Source: Verrucomicrobiaceae bacterium (GTDB lineage: Bacteria; Verrucomicrobiota; Verrucomicrobiia; Verrucomicrobiales; Akkermansiaceae). Taken from it: 64,000 nt of DNA. This document shows positions 17,533-26,884 of this stretch, piece after piece. Position 1 is the stretch's first letter. Each line of letters begins with the position of its first letter. The stretch is from assembly GCA_027491155.1 (NCBI GenBank), contig JAIXWR010000012.1:124001-188000 (forward strand), in the 5' to 3' direction. Under the pieces are notes generated by a model. That model did not search any database, was not told where the DNA came from, and worked only from the letters and a program-made list of their open reading frames with translations. The position numbers and the translations under genes were made by a program.

Positions 17533-18603
17533 ATGTCCTCGCCCAAATTGTTCAGCCCCGGTCCCATCGACGTCTCGCCCGAAACCTTCGCGGCGATGTC
17601 CCACACCATGATCGGCCACCGCGGCTCCGAGTTCGAAGCGCTCTACGCCTCGCTCCAGCCCGGCCTCCAGACGATCTTCGGCACCACCCGCCCAGTCTTC
17701 ATCTCCACCTCTTCCGCCTGGGGCGTGATGGAAGGCGCGCTGCGCAACCTCGCCCGCAAGAAAGTCCTCTGCCTCTGCTGCGGCGCCTTCTCCGACAAGT
17801 GGCTCGATGTCGCCAAGAAGTGCGGCTACGAGGCCGACTCGGTGCAGGTCGAGTGGGGCCAGGCCATCGACCCCGAAGCCGTCCGTGCCAAGCTCGCGGA
17901 AGGCGGCTTCGACACCGTGACCTTCATCCACAGCGAGACCTCCACCGGCGTCCTCAACGACCTCGCCGGCATCGCCAAGGTGGTGAAGTCCTTCCCCGAC
18001 ACGATGCTGATCGTCGACACCGTGTCGTCGCTCTCCACCGTTCCCGTCGACATGGACGCGAACGGCGTGGACGTCATGCTGGCCGGCGTGCAGAAGGCGC
18101 TCGCGCTTCCTCCGGGCATGGCCGTGTTCGCCGTCTCCGAAGCCGCCATGGAGCGCGCCAAGGGCACCCCGAACCGCGGCTACTACTTCGACTTCGTGGA
18201 GTTCGCCAAAAACGCCGCCGTCAACAACACCCCGTCCACCCCGGCGATCTCCATCCTCTTCGGCCTGCAGTACATCCTCGGCCTGATCGAGAAGGAAGGC
18301 TTCGCCGCCCGCCAGGCCCGCCACGCGGAAACCAACGCGATGATCCACGCCTGGGGCGCCAAGCACGGCTTCGAGCACTTCGCCCCCGAAGGCCGCCGCT
18401 CGACCGCGCTGACCTGCTTCAAGACCCCGGAAGGCTTCGACCTCTCCGGCTTCATCAAGAACCTCAAGAACAAGCACGGCTTCCTGATCAACGGCGGCTA
18501 CGGCAAGATCAAGGGCACCACCTTCCGCATCTCCAACATGGGCAACGAAACCGTCGCGACCATGCAGGAGCTGATCGACGCGATGGACGACGTGCTCGGC
18601 TGA
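17533..18603 (+). CDS. Class V PLP-dependent aminotransferase
   Basis: 356 residues. The PLP lysine is Lys188 in 'VMLAGVQKALALPPG', with the pyridine-contacting Asp162 in 'LIVDTVSS'. An N-terminal 'FSPGPIDVSPE' resembles alanine-glyoxylate/serine-pyruvate aminotransferases and the SerC-like class V enzymes. It is cytosolic. It could act in serine/glycine metabolism, but no pathway partner is adjacent. Start ATG 17533 matches the family N-terminus. A strong GC hairpin follows at 18641-18665. Confidence 0.85.
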   Translation: MSSPKLFSPGPIDVSPETFAAMSHTMIGHRGSEFEALYASLQPGLQTIFGTTRPVFISTSSAWGVMEGALRNLARKKVLCLCCGAFSDKWLDVAKKCGYEADSVQVEWGQAIDPEAVRAKLAEGGFDTVTFIHSETSTGVLNDLAGIAKVVKSFPDTMLIVDTVSSLSTVPVDMDANGVDVMLAGVQKALALPPGMAVFAVSEAAMERAKGTPNRGYYFDFVEFAKNAAVNNTPSTPAISILFGLQYILGLIEKEGFAARQARHAETNAMIHAWGAKHGFEHFAPEGRRSTALTCFKTPEGFDLSGFIKNLKNKHGFLINGGYGKIKGTTFRISNMGNETVATMQELIDAMDDVLG

Positions 18604-18640
18604 TCCCGGCCGGCCGGCTTGCGGCGAATTGCCGATCCGT

Positions 18641-18665
18641 GAAGGGGGGCCTCGCGCCCCCCTTC
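18641..18665. terminator. GC hairpin between aminotransferase and DUF1080 genes (terminator candidate)
   Basis: GAAGGGGGGC (18641-18650) and GCCCCCCTTC (18656-18665) are a perfect 10-bp inverted repeat with loop CTCGC. It begins 38 bases after the aminotransferase stop. There is no U tract, so termination would not be of the classic intrinsic type. Confidence 0.5.
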
Positions 18666-18735
18666 CCCTGTCCAGAATCCGGCGATGACGCACTTTGCTT
18701 AAACCCGCAAGCTCACGGCGCCGTTTGTCTTTGTG

Positions 18736-19428
18736 ATGAAACCGCTCCTCCTGCTCCTCGCCCTGTCCATCCCCGCCTTCGCCGAACCGAACGCCCTCAC
18801 GCCCGAGGAAAAGAAGGAAGGCTTCAAGCTCCTCTTCGACGGCAAGTCCCTCGACGGCTGGCGTTCCTTCAAGTCGGACAAGGCCAAGGAACAATGGAAA
18901 GTCGAGGACGGCGCGATCGTGCTGACCGCGGGCGGCGGCAAGGACCTGATCACCGTGGACCAGTACGCCGACTTCGACTTCCGCTGCGAGTGGAAGATCG
19001 CCAAGCAGGGGAACTCCGGCATCATGTGGCGTTCCACCGAAGAACACCGCGCGCCCTACGAAACCGGGCCGGAATATCAGATCCTCGATTCCTTCAAGCA
19101 GGACGGCCACAAGTATACCCACGAGACGAACAAGGGCAACATCGCCGGCAGCTTCTACGACATCATCCCCGGCAAGGAGGAATGGTCGAAGCCGGTCGGA
19201 GAATGGAACGAGACCCGCATCGTCGTGCAGGGCACGAAGATCAAGCTCTACCTCAACGGCAACTTGACCGCCGACGTCGATACCAGCACCCCCGAATACC
19301 AGGCGCTGCTCGACAAATCGAAGTTCAAGACTTGGAAGCACTTCAACAAGGCTCCGAAGGGCCACATCGTGTTCCAGGACCACGGCGACCAGGTGGCCTT
19401 CCGCAGCATCCGGATCAAGACGCTGTAA
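18736..19428 (+). CDS. DUF1080 (3-keto-disaccharide hydrolase-like) secreted protein
   Basis: 230 residues from ATG 18736, with a signal peptide (MKPLLLLLALSIPAFA). The DUF1080 jelly-roll pattern is clear: 'GFKLLFDGKSLDGW', 'DFDFRCEWKI..QGNSGIMWR', 'GPEYQILD', 'WNETRIVVQGTKIKLYLNG' and the terminal 'IVFQDHGDQVAFRSIRIKTL'. The family includes 3-keto-glycoside hydrolases acting with exported Gfo/Idh/MocA oxidoreductases. The oxidoreductase at 9015 is a conceivable partner, but it is distant. Confidence 0.9.
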   Translation: MKPLLLLLALSIPAFAEPNALTPEEKKEGFKLLFDGKSLDGWRSFKSDKAKEQWKVEDGAIVLTAGGGKDLITVDQYADFDFRCEWKIAKQGNSGIMWRSTEEHRAPYETGPEYQILDSFKQDGHKYTHETNKGNIAGSFYDIIPGKEEWSKPVGEWNETRIVVQGTKIKLYLNGNLTADVDTSTPEYQALLDKSKFKTWKHFNKAPKGHIVFQDHGDQVAFRSIRIKTL

Positions 19429-19457
19429 GGCTTGCGCGAAGCAGGGTCTTCCCCACC

Positions 19458-19490
19458 GGGACCGCGGACTTCAGTCCGCAGAGCGGTCCC
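19458..19490. repeat. Nested hairpin element
   Basis: GGGACCGC (19458-19465) pairs with GCGGTCCC (19483-19490), enclosing an inner hairpin GCGGACT/AGTCCGC (19464-19470 and 19473-19479) with a two-base loop. It lies in the 194-base gap between the DUF1080 and tricorn-type genes. It may be a terminator or a repetitive extragenic palindrome. A related GGGACCGCGGA word occurs at about 39682. Confidence 0.5.
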
Positions 19491-19622
19491 CAAAAGCCCG
19501 CCGCCCCTTCCACCCCGCATCGCCAGAAAGGTCGCCCTCCCGTGCTTCCGCGGGGCGGAGCCTCCGCGCACCCGGTGAGCGCCGGGATTGCCGGACACCC
19601 CGCTTTCGTGCATCTCCCCCCC

Positions 19623-22600
19623 ATGCATGTCCCCCGCCTGCTCGCCTGCCTCGCCCTTTCCACCCTCGCCGTCCATGGCGCTCCCGGCTTTTTCCGCCAA
19701 CCCGCCCTCCATGGCGACACCGTTGTCTTCACCGCCGAGGGCGATCTGTGGAAAGTCCCGCTCGCCGGCGGCGAGGCGCAGCGGCTGACCACCCACCCCG
19801 GTGCGGAATCCTCCGCGGCGATCTCGCCCGACGGCACCCGCGTCGCCTTCGCAGCCCAGTACGAAGGCCCGCTGGAAACCTACGTGATGCCTCTCGCTGG
19901 CGGCTTGCCGAAACGCCTGACCTGGCACGGCGAAGGTTCCTTCCCGGTCGGCTGGACGCCCGATGGCAAGGTGCTCTGCGCCACCCGCGCCTACTCGACC
20001 TTGCCGAACGAGCAGCTGGTCGCGATCGATCCCGCCACCGGCATCGACACCCTGCTGCCGCTCGCCCAGGCCAGCGACGGGACTTACGACTCTAACAAAA
20101 AGAGCCTCGTCTTCACCCGCCTCCCCTTCCAAGGCAGCAGCACCAAGCGCTACCAGGGCGGCACCGCGCAGAACCTGTGGCGCTTCGACGAAGGCGCCCC
20201 CGAAGCCGTCCCGCTCACCGCCGACTTCCCGGGCACCTCGAAGAACCCGATGCTCTGGAAAGACCGCGTCCATTTCCTCAGCGACCGATCCGGCGTGATG
20301 AACCTCTGGTCGATGACGCCCGACGGCAAGGACGCGAAGGCGCTCACGAACCATCAGGATTTCGACATCCGCAACGCCGACCTGCACGAAGGACGCATCG
20401 TCTATCAGCAAGCCGGCAGCCTCCGCGTGCTGAATCTCGCCGACGGCACCAGCCGCGAAATCCCGGTCACCCTGCCGTCCGACCTCGACCAGACCCGCGA
20501 CCGCTGGGTGAAGAAGCCCTTCGATTTCCTCACCCGCTTCAGCCTCTCGCCCGACGGCGAAAAGCTCGCCCTCACCGCCCGCGGCAGCGTGTTCGTCGCC
20601 CCGGTGAAACCCGGCGGCCGCTTCCTCGAAATCCCGCGCTCGTCCGGCGTCCGCTACCGCGAGGCCGTCTTCCTGCCCGATGGCAAATCGCTGGTCGCCC
20701 AGAGCGACGAAACCGGCGAGATCGAAATGGTCAAGCTGCCCTCCAACGGCGTCGGGGCGAGCGAACTGCTCACCAACGACGGCGGCATCTTCCGCTTCGC
20801 CCCGCTGCCCTCGCCCGACGGCAAGCGCCTCGCGTGGCAGGACAAGAACCTCGACCTCTGGGTGCGCGACCTCGCCACGAAGCAGTCGGTGAAAGTGAGC
20901 ACCTCGCCGATGCGCGGCTTTCCCGACATGGCCTGGTCGCCCGACAGCCGCTGGCTGGCCTTCGTCGAACCCGCGCCGAACACCTTCACCCGCATCCGGC
21001 TCTTCCACACCGCGGACGGCGGGATCATCGACGCCACCGGCGACCGAGTGATGAGCAGCTCGCCCGCCTGGTCGGCCGATGGCAAGTGGCTCTACTTCCT
21101 CAGCGACCGCGAGCTGAAGTCGCTCGTCAAATCCCCCTGGGGCCCGCGCCAGCCGGAGCCCTTCTTCACCGAGAGCACCCGCATCTACGCGCTGTCGCTG
21201 CGCAAGGACGGACGCTTTCCCTTCACCCCGCCGGACGAGCTGAGCGCGGAACCGCCGGCGGAGAAAAAAGAGCAGAAGGACGGCGAGGATAAACCGGCCG
21301 AAGTGATCGTCACCATCGACGCCGACGGCCTCGCCGCGCGCCTCTTCGAAGTGCCGAATGTGTCGGGCAACCTGTCGGACCTCACCGCGACGCCGAAGCA
21401 TCTCTTCTTCACCTCCCAGGCGCCCGGCTCGAACACCAAGCCGCGGCTGATGCGCCTGGAAATCACCCACGACAAGCCGGAAGCGAAGGTCTTCGTCGAC
21501 GACCCGCAGGGCTGGGACATCGCGCTCGGCGGCAAGACGATCGCCCTTCGCAAAGGCGAGGCCTTCCACGTCGTGCCGACGGCCGGCGATTGCCCCGCCA
21601 AGCTCGACAAGGCCGTCCCGCTCGGTGCCTGGAACTTCGCCATCGACCCCCGCGAGGAGTGGCAACAGATCTACCGCGAGTCCTGGCGGATGCTGCGCGA
21701 CTTTTTCTACGATCCCAAGATGCACGGCCTCGACTGGCCGGCCATCCGCAAGAAGTACGAGCCGCTTGTCGAGCGCGTGGCCGATCGTTCCGACCTCAAC
21801 GAGATCCTCCACGAAATGTCCGGCGAGCTCAGCGCGCTGCACATCTACGTCCGCGACGGCGACCAGCGCGAAGGCCCGGACTCGATCCAGCCGTCATCGC
21901 TCGGTGCCCGCTTGTCACGCGACGCGGCGAGCGGCGGCTGGAAGGTCGAGCACGTCTTCGCCAGCGATCCCGACTACCCCGGCGCCGCCAGCCCGCTGGC
22001 CCGGCCCGGCGTCGGCGTGAAGGCGGGCGATGTCATCCTCGCGATCAACGGCCGCGATTTGAAAACGGTGGAGCACCCGCAGCAACTGCTCGCCGAGAAA
22101 GCCGGCCAGCAGGTGCTGCTCGATGTCCAGATGGCGGAAGGCGGCGCGCGGCGGAACGTGCTGGTGCGCCCCCTTTCCCCCGACGCCGCGGCGGACCTCC
22201 GTTACTCGGAGTGGGAATACACGCGCCGCCTCGAAACCGAGAAACTCGGCCAGGGAAAGATCGGCTACGTCCACCTCCGCAACATGGGACCGGAGAGCAT
22301 CCTCGAATGGGCTCGCGATTTCTATCCGGTGTTCGACCGCCAGGGCCTGGTCATCGACATGCGCCACAACCGCGGCGGCAACACCGACTCGTGGATCCTC
22401 AGCCGCCTGATGCGCAAGGCCTGGTTCCACTGGTCGCCGCGCGCCGGCCAGCCGTATCCGAACATGCAGTACGCCTTCCGCGGCCACGTCGCGGTGATCT
22501 GCAATGAATGGACCTCCAGCGATGGCGAGGCGTTCTCCGAAGGCTTCCGCCGCCTCGGCCTCGGCAAGGTCTTCGGCACCCGCACCTGGGGCGGCCAGAT

Positions 22601-22859
22601 CTGGCTGAACGCCCAACGCTGGCTGGTCGACAACGGCATGTGCACCGCCGCCGAGATCGGCGTCTACGGCCCGGAAGGCGAGTGGCTGATCGAGGGCACC
22701 GGCATCGAGCCCGACGTCACCGTGGACAATACCCCGCACGCCGCGTTCCAGGGCAAGGACGCCCAGCTCGAGGCCGCGGTGAAGCACCTCCAGGAACAGA
22801 TCGCCAAGGACCCGCGCCCCGTCCCGCAGCCACCGCCGCGGCCGGACAAGACGAAGTAG
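19623..22859 (+). CDS. Tricorn-type protease homologue (S41 family) with PDZ domain
   Basis: 1078 residues from ATG 19623 with a signal peptide (HVPRLLACLALSTLAVHG). The N-terminal half contains WD/TolB-like propeller repeats ('LTTHPGAESSAAISPDGTRVAF', in blocks; 'PLPSPDGKRLAW'; 'MAWSPDSRWLAFVEP'). Near 695-780 is the tricorn core region 'WRMLRDFFYDPKMHGLDW'. A PDZ domain ('GVGVKAGDVILAINGRDL') follows at about 795-860, and then the S41 protease domain with the nucleophile in 'NEWTSSDGEAF' (Ser966-Asp967, almost the same number as tricorn Ser965). It is probably an exported peptidase of peptide turnover. The adjacent convergent Xaa-Pro aminopeptidase fits that theme. The TAG stop lies at the edge of a palindrome. 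Confidence 0.92.
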   Translation: MHVPRLLACLALSTLAVHGAPGFFRQPALHGDTVVFTAEGDLWKVPLAGGEAQRLTTHPGAESSAAISPDGTRVAFAAQYEGPLETYVMPLAGGLPKRLTWHGEGSFPVGWTPDGKVLCATRAYSTLPNEQLVAIDPATGIDTLLPLAQASDGTYDSNKKSLVFTRLPFQGSSTKRYQGGTAQNLWRFDEGAPEAVPLTADFPGTSKNPMLWKDRVHFLSDRSGVMNLWSMTPDGKDAKALTNHQDFDIRNADLHEGRIVYQQAGSLRVLNLADGTSREIPVTLPSDLDQTRDRWVKKPFDFLTRFSLSPDGEKLALTARGSVFVAPVKPGGRFLEIPRSSGVRYREAVFLPDGKSLVAQSDETGEIEMVKLPSNGVGASELLTNDGGIFRFAPLPSPDGKRLAWQDKNLDLWVRDLATKQSVKVSTSPMRGFPDMAWSPDSRWLAFVEPAPNTFTRIRLFHTADGGIIDATGDRVMSSSPAWSADGKWLYFLSDRELKSLVKSPWGPRQPEPFFTESTRIYALSLRKDGRFPFTPPDELSAEPPAEKKEQKDGEDKPAEVIVTIDADGLAARLFEVPNVSGNLSDLTATPKHLFFTSQAPGSNTKPRLMRLEITHDKPEAKVFVDDPQGWDIALGGKTIALRKGEAFHVVPTAGDCPAKLDKAVPLGAWNFAIDPREEWQQIYRESWRMLRDFFYDPKMHGLDWPAIRKKYEPLVERVADRSDLNEILHEMSGELSALHIYVRDGDQREGPDSIQPSSLGARLSRDAASGGWKVEHVFASDPDYPGAASPLARPGVGVKAGDVILAINGRDLKTVEHPQQLLAEKAGQQVLLDVQMAEGGARRNVLVRPLSPDAAADLRYSEWEYTRRLETEKLGQGKIGYVHLRNMGPESILEWARDFYPVFDRQGLVIDMRHNRGGNTDSWILSRLMRKAWFHWSPRAGQPYPNMQYAFRGHVAVICNEWTSSDGEAFSEGFRRLGLGKVFGTRTWGGQIWLNAQRWLVDNGMCTAAEIGVYGPEGEWLIEGTGIEPDVTVDNTPHAAFQGKDAQLEAAVKHLQEQIAKDPRPVPQPPPRPDKTK

Positions 22860-22879
22860 CACAACTTTGCAAGTTGTGC
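22859..22879. repeat. Palindromic repeat, family B (copy 1)
   Basis: GCACAACTT (22859-22867) and AAGTTGTGC (22871-22879) form a perfect 9-bp inverted repeat with a TGC loop. The preceding GTAG overlaps the stop codon of the tricorn-type gene. A sibling lies at 48484-48504. The remaining 160 bases to the Xaa-Pro aminopeptidase stop show nothing else. Confidence 0.7.
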
Positions 22880-23039
22880 GGGTGGGCGGCCCGCTGCGCC
22901 CGCCGGCCACCGATCGCCCCACGAAACCCGCGGCACCGTTCTGCATTCGTCGTCGATCACCTGCAAAACCGGCCCGGGCAGGATGGTTCCATCCGCACCA
23001 GGCTGACCGCCGCCAACAATCGCAACGTGCAACGTCGCG

Positions 23040-24329
23040 CTACTTGTTCATCAACTCCTCGATCTCCTCCACCTCGATCGGGATGTTCCCCATCAGGTCG
23101 AAGTTCGAGTCCTTGCCGATCAACACGTCGTTCTCGATCCGCACGCCCAGGCCTTCCTCGCGGATGTAGATGCCGGGCTCGATCGTGAAGACCATCCCTT
23201 CCCCGAAGGGCTCGTGCGGCGGGGCGACGTCGTGGACGTCCAGACCCATGTGGTGCGAAGTACCATGCATGAAGTACTTTTTCACCAGCGCCTTGTCCGG
23301 ACCCTGCTCCTTCGCCTCCTTCGCGCTGATCAGGCCCAGGTTCACCAGCTCGGCTTCCATCAGCTCGATGACCTGCTTCTGGTAATCCAGCGGCGTGTTG
23401 CCGGGTCGCAGGATCTGGTTGGCCCCGCGGAACACGCTCAACACCGCGTTGTAAACGTCGCGCTGGCGCGGCGTGAAACGGCCGTTGACCGGGATCGTGC
23501 GGGTCAGGTCGGACGCCCAGCCGGCATATTCCGCGGCCACGTCCAGCAGCAGCATCTCGCCGTCCTGGCAGACCTTGTCGTTCTCGATGTAGTGCAACAC
23601 GCAGGCGTTTTTCCCGCTGCCGATGATCGGGGTGTAGGCGAAACCGCGCGACCCGCGGCGGACGAACTCGTGCAGCAGCTCGGCCTCGACCTCCCACTCG
23701 CCGACGCCCGGCTTGACGAAGCCGAGCAGGCGGCGGAAGCCGGCCTCGGTGATGTTGCAGGCCTTCTGGATGATATCGATCTCGACCGGATCCTTGATCA
23801 TCCGCAGGCGGTGCATCAGCGGCGCGAGACGCTCGTAGCGGTGCAGCGGGTAGCGGGCCTGGCACTTCTTGATGAAACGGTCGTTCGCGGTCTCCACCAC
23901 CGCCGCGGCACGCAGGTGCTCGTTGGTCGTCAGGAACACCCGGTCCGCCTGGGGAACCAGCCGGTGGATCCAGCTTTCGAAAGTGTGGCTCCACTCGATC
24001 CGATCGATCCCGGTCGCCTGCTTCGCCTGGTCCTTGGTGAGCTTCTCGCCCTCCCAGATCGCGATGTGCTCGCTGGTCTCCTTCACGAACAGGATTTCCC
24101 GCTCTTTCGGGTCCTTCGCGTCGGGCATCAGCACCAGCACGGTCTCTTCCTGATCGACACCCGTGAGATAGAACAAGTCGGCGTTCTGCTTGAAGGCCAT
24201 CGTCCCGTCCGCGTTGGTGGGATAGATATCGTTGGCCAGAACGATGACGATGCTATCCGGCGGCAACAAGGCGCGGAGCTTCTCGCGGTTGCGGACGAAG
24301 AGCTTGGGGTCGATGGCGTCGTAGCGCAT
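23040..24329 (-). CDS. pepP: Xaa-Pro aminopeptidase (aminopeptidase P family)
   Basis: 429 residues, normal for aminopeptidase P. An N-terminal AMP_N domain (about 1-165) is followed by the pita-bread metallopeptidase domain. The five dimetal ligands are visible: Asp263 and Asp274 (LLLDVAAEYAGWASDLTRT), a His in GTSHHMGLDVHD (about 360), Glu384 (TIEPGIYI) and Glu399 (RIENDV). The enzyme removes N-terminal residues ahead of proline and is cytosolic (no signal peptide). It is convergent with the tricorn-type protease gene. Confidence 0.92.
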   Translation of the reverse strand: MRYDAIDPKLFVRNREKLRALLPPDSIVIVLANDIYPTNADGTMAFKQNADLFYLTGVDQEETVLVLMPDAKDPKEREILFVKETSEHIAIWEGEKLTKDQAKQATGIDRIEWSHTFESWIHRLVPQADRVFLTTNEHLRAAAVVETANDRFIKKCQARYPLHRYERLAPLMHRLRMIKDPVEIDIIQKACNITEAGFRRLLGFVKPGVGEWEVEAELLHEFVRRGSRGFAYTPIIGSGKNACVLHYIENDKVCQDGEMLLLDVAAEYAGWASDLTRTIPVNGRFTPRQRDVYNAVLSVFRGANQILRPGNTPLDYQKQVIELMEAELVNLGLISAKEAKEQGPDKALVKKYFMHGTSHHMGLDVHDVAPPHEPFGEGMVFTIEPGIYIREEGLGVRIENDVLIGKDSNFDLMGNIPIEVEEIEELMNK

Positions 24330-24519
24330 GCGCGGAGTGCAAACGAAGCCCCGTCATCCGGCAACGCCATTCCAAACGGATCGCCGAAAAGCCGGTGAAT
24401 TCTGGCGAATTCGCCATGGTTTCCTGCCGATTCTTGTCCGTTCGCAGATCTCCCTGCTTGAAACGGAAGACGCGGGGGTGCCTCCGCAGGGCCGGGAGGG
24501 AGGGCGCGCGGCCGGATTC

Positions 24520-25374
24520 TCAGCCGCCCCGCCAGTTCAATTTCTGCCGCAGCGCCTCGTAGAACGAATGGCCCGGCAAGCGCAGCAGGTGCAGCTCCTG
24601 GCCGGCCTTCCGCACCTCGATCCGGTCGCCGTGGTGGATCGAGACGCAATCGCGTCCGTCGACGGTGAAAAGCATCGGCGCCTCGTCCGCATTCTCCGGC
24701 GTCAGCTCGATCCGGCTGTCGTCGCCCACGATCAAGGAGCGCTGGCTGAGCGTGTGCGGGCAGATCGGCGTGATGACGATGGCCGCGGCCGCGGGGCTGA
24801 TCAGGGGACCGCCGGCGGACAGCGAATAGGCGGTCGATCCGGTTGGCGTGGCGACGATCAGACCGTCCGCGCGGTAGTGGTTGAGCAGGTCGCCATCGAC
24901 GTAGGCGGAAAGCGAGACCAGCCGTCCGGTCTGGCCGCGGGCAAGCACCACCTCGTTGAGCGCCAGGAAGTCTTTCCCCGAGCCGTCGGCCCGCATCACC
25001 TTGGCGACCAGCAGCGTGCGGCGGCTGGTGGCATAGTCGCCGGAAAGCACCGCGTCGGCGAACAACTCCACCTCGTCGTCGGTACAACTCGTCAGGAATC
25101 CCAGCGTGCCGATGTTGATCCCGGCCACCGGCTTGTCGGTCGCGCCCAGCTTGGCCACCGCGTTCAGCATCGTTCCGTCGCCGCCCAGCACCGCCACCAC
25201 GTCGCTGGCCGCCGCGAGTTGCGGTCCTTCCAGCCCGCCCGGCAGTGCGCACAGCGCGGCGGCCTCGCGTTCGAGAAGGGTCGGGATCCCGCGGGCCGCC
25301 AGCGCCCCGGTCAGGCGGTCGAGGGCATTCCGCGCACCGGCTTTCTGCGTGTTGGCGATGATGCCGACGGTCAT
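24520..25374 (-). CDS. nadK: NAD kinase
   Basis: 284 residues from ATG 25374, where the family N-terminus 'TVGIIANTQK' begins; the frame is open upstream without homology. GGDGT is at 64-68, 'LALNEVVL' at 137-144 carries the conserved Asn-Glu, and 'TPTGSTAYSLSAGGP' at 177-191 is the NAD-binding block. It phosphorylates NAD+ to NADP+ with ATP or polyphosphate and is cytosolic. It is divergent from the lipid module at 25608, separated by a 233-base gap that contains palindromic family A. Confidence 0.95.
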   Translation of the reverse strand: MTVGIIANTQKAGARNALDRLTGALAARGIPTLLEREAAALCALPGGLEGPQLAAASDVVAVLGGDGTMLNAVAKLGATDKPVAGINIGTLGFLTSCTDDEVELFADAVLSGDYATSRRTLLVAKVMRADGSGKDFLALNEVVLARGQTGRLVSLSAYVDGDLLNHYRADGLIVATPTGSTAYSLSAGGPLISPAAAAIVITPICPHTLSQRSLIVGDDSRIELTPENADEAPMLFTVDGRDCVSIHHGDRIEVRKAGQELHLLRLPGHSFYEALRQKLNWRGG

Positions 25375-25491
25375 GACCGCTCTTCTAACGGCAGATCCGC
25401 CCCACCGCAAGAGATCCGGCAAATTCCTCCCCTCCGATCCCGGCCCGTCCGGTCGAAGCGCCGCTCTCGTATCGGAATGTCTCGCCCCCGG

Positions 25492-25549
25492 GATTGGAGT
25501 GTCGCCTTTCAAGGCGACATGACGGAGGACGGGCGGCTTTCAGCCGCCC
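25492..25549. repeat. Palindromic repeat, family A (copy 1)
   Basis: GATTGGAGT is followed by hairpin GTCGCCTT/AAGGCGAC (25501-25508 and 25511-25518, loop TC), then ATGACGG, then hairpin GGGCGGCT/AGCCGCCC (25531-25538 and 25542-25549, loop TTC). The same two-hairpin layout recurs at 58701-58759, with an inverted half-copy at 58812-58835. It lies between nadK and the lipid module. Confidence 0.8.
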
Positions 25550-25607
25550 CCTCCCTTTCACCACGCTCCACCTTGCCTCCGCCCCCGTGACTTGTCAGGA
25601 TCGAAGC

Positions 25608-26252
25608 GTGGAAGAGAACTCCTCCCGCCGGCCGCTCAAAGTCCGCTCGACCGAATGGGCGCGGGCACTGGCCACCTTGCTCTCCAAGTCCGGCATCTCG
25701 CCGAACACGATCTCCGCCCTCAGCGTGGTCGCCGCGGCGCTCGGTGCGGCCGCATTCATCGCCGCCGGGCGCGGCTGGATCGACTGGACCGGCGGCTGGA
25801 TCGCCGGCGCGCTGTGCATCCAGGCCCGGCTGATCTGCAACCTGATGGACGGCATGGTCGCGGTCGAAGGCGGCCGGAAAAGCCCCACCGGCGAGCTTTG
25901 GAACGAGGTGCCCGACCGCATCGCCGACCCCCTCCTGCTGGCCGGTGCCGGCTGGGCCGTCGGCCTGCCCTGGACCGGCGCGCTGGCCGGCTGGGCCGCG
26001 GTGATGACCGCCTACGTCCGGGCGATCGGCGCCACCCTGACCGGCGTGCAGGATTTCTGCGGCCCCTTTGCCAAACAGCAGCGGATGGCCTGCCTGACCT
26101 TCGCCGCGCTGGTCACCGCCGCGGATCCGCTTTGGAACGGCCGCGGGCAGGTGATGCAGGCCGCCCTGATCCTCATCGCCGCCGGCACCGGCATCACCCT
26201 CCTGCGGCGCTTGCTGCGGCTGGCCGCGAAGCTCAAGGGAGAAAAGCCATGA
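25608..26252 (+). CDS. CDP-alcohol phosphatidyltransferase family protein (YnbA-like variant motif)
   Basis: 214 residues from GTG 25608, with several membrane helices. The CDP-alcohol motif region reads NLMDGMVAVEGG, then SPTGELWNEVPDRIAD, at about 83-113. Relative to the canonical D-x2-D-G-x2-A-R-x8-G-x3-D-x3-D, the first and third Asp are Asn and the Arg is Val, with an extra Asp four residues after the last canonical one. As I recall, E. coli YnbA shows the same Asn/Asp pattern. The enzyme should move a phosphatidyl-type group from a CDP-lipid to an unknown alcohol in the inner membrane. It overlaps the acyltransferase gene by ATGA. Confidence 0.82.
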   Translation: MEENSSRRPLKVRSTEWARALATLLSKSGISPNTISALSVVAAALGAAAFIAAGRGWIDWTGGWIAGALCIQARLICNLMDGMVAVEGGRKSPTGELWNEVPDRIADPLLLAGAGWAVGLPWTGALAGWAAVMTAYVRAIGATLTGVQDFCGPFAKQQRMACLTFAALVTAADPLWNGRGQVMQAALILIAAGTGITLLRRLLRLAAKLKGEKP

Positions 26253-26884
26253 GCTCCAGCCTCCTCGCGTTCCTGGTCCGGCTGGCCACCGGCGTCCGGC
26301 TGCTGCACGACCTGCCGGAAGACGGCAAACGGCGGATCTACTTCGCCAACCACTCGTCGCACCTCGATTTCATGGTCATCTGGGCCGCCCTGCCGGCCCG
26401 CCAGCGCGCGTGGACCCGGCCGGTCGCCGCCGCCGAGTATTGGGAAAAGGGACCGCTGCGGAGGTGGCTGTCGTCCCGCGTTTTCAACGCGGTGCTGATC
26501 CCCCGCGACCTCGCCCGGATGCGCCACGACGATCCCATGGGCACCATGCTCGCGGCCCTTGAAGAAGGCTCCGACCTCATCGTCTTCCCCGAAGGCACCC
26601 GCAGCGAAAGCGGGGCGCTCGGCCCCTTCAAGCCCGGCCTCCACCACCTGGCCTCGAAGCGCCCGGACCTCGTGCTGGTCCCGGTCTTTCTCGAAAACCT
26701 CAGCCGCATCCTGCCCAAGGGCGAGCTGCTCCCGCTGCCCCTGATGGGCCAGGCGGTGTTCGGGCCGCCCCTCGCCGGACCGGCCGACGGCGAAAGCAAG
26801 GCCGCCTTCCTCGACCGTGCCCGCGATGCCGTCCTCCAGCTCTCCCGCGGCCAGCTCACCCCGCATTCCGATGAAGGATCCTGA
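26249..26884 (+). CDS. 1-acyl-sn-glycerol-3-phosphate acyltransferase (PlsC-like)
   Basis: 211 residues. The HX4D catalytic motif is NHSSHLD (about 34-40), and FPEGTRS (about 111-117) is the phosphate-binding block of the PlsC/LPLAT family. It acylates a lysophospholipid or glycerol-phosphate-type acceptor at the membrane. Start ATG 26249 overlaps the stop of the CDP-alcohol transferase gene. Its own 3' end overlaps the CdsA-like start by 14 bases, so the three genes are co-translated. Confidence 0.88.
   Translation: MSSSLLAFLVRLATGVRLLHDLPEDGKRRIYFANHSSHLDFMVIWAALPARQRAWTRPVAAAEYWEKGPLRRWLSSRVFNAVLIPRDLARMRHDDPMGTMLAALEEGSDLIVFPEGTRSESGALGPFKPGLHHLASKRPDLVLVPVFLENLSRILPKGELLPLPLMGQAVFGPPLAGPADGESKAAFLDRARDAVLQLSRGQLTPHSDEGS

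Noticed and set aside
17442-22859. One open frame of about 1800 codons joined to the tricorn-type gene
   Set aside because: The part before 19623 is an Arg/Pro-rich shadow of the aminotransferase and DUF1080 genes in another frame. A signal peptide begins at 19623.
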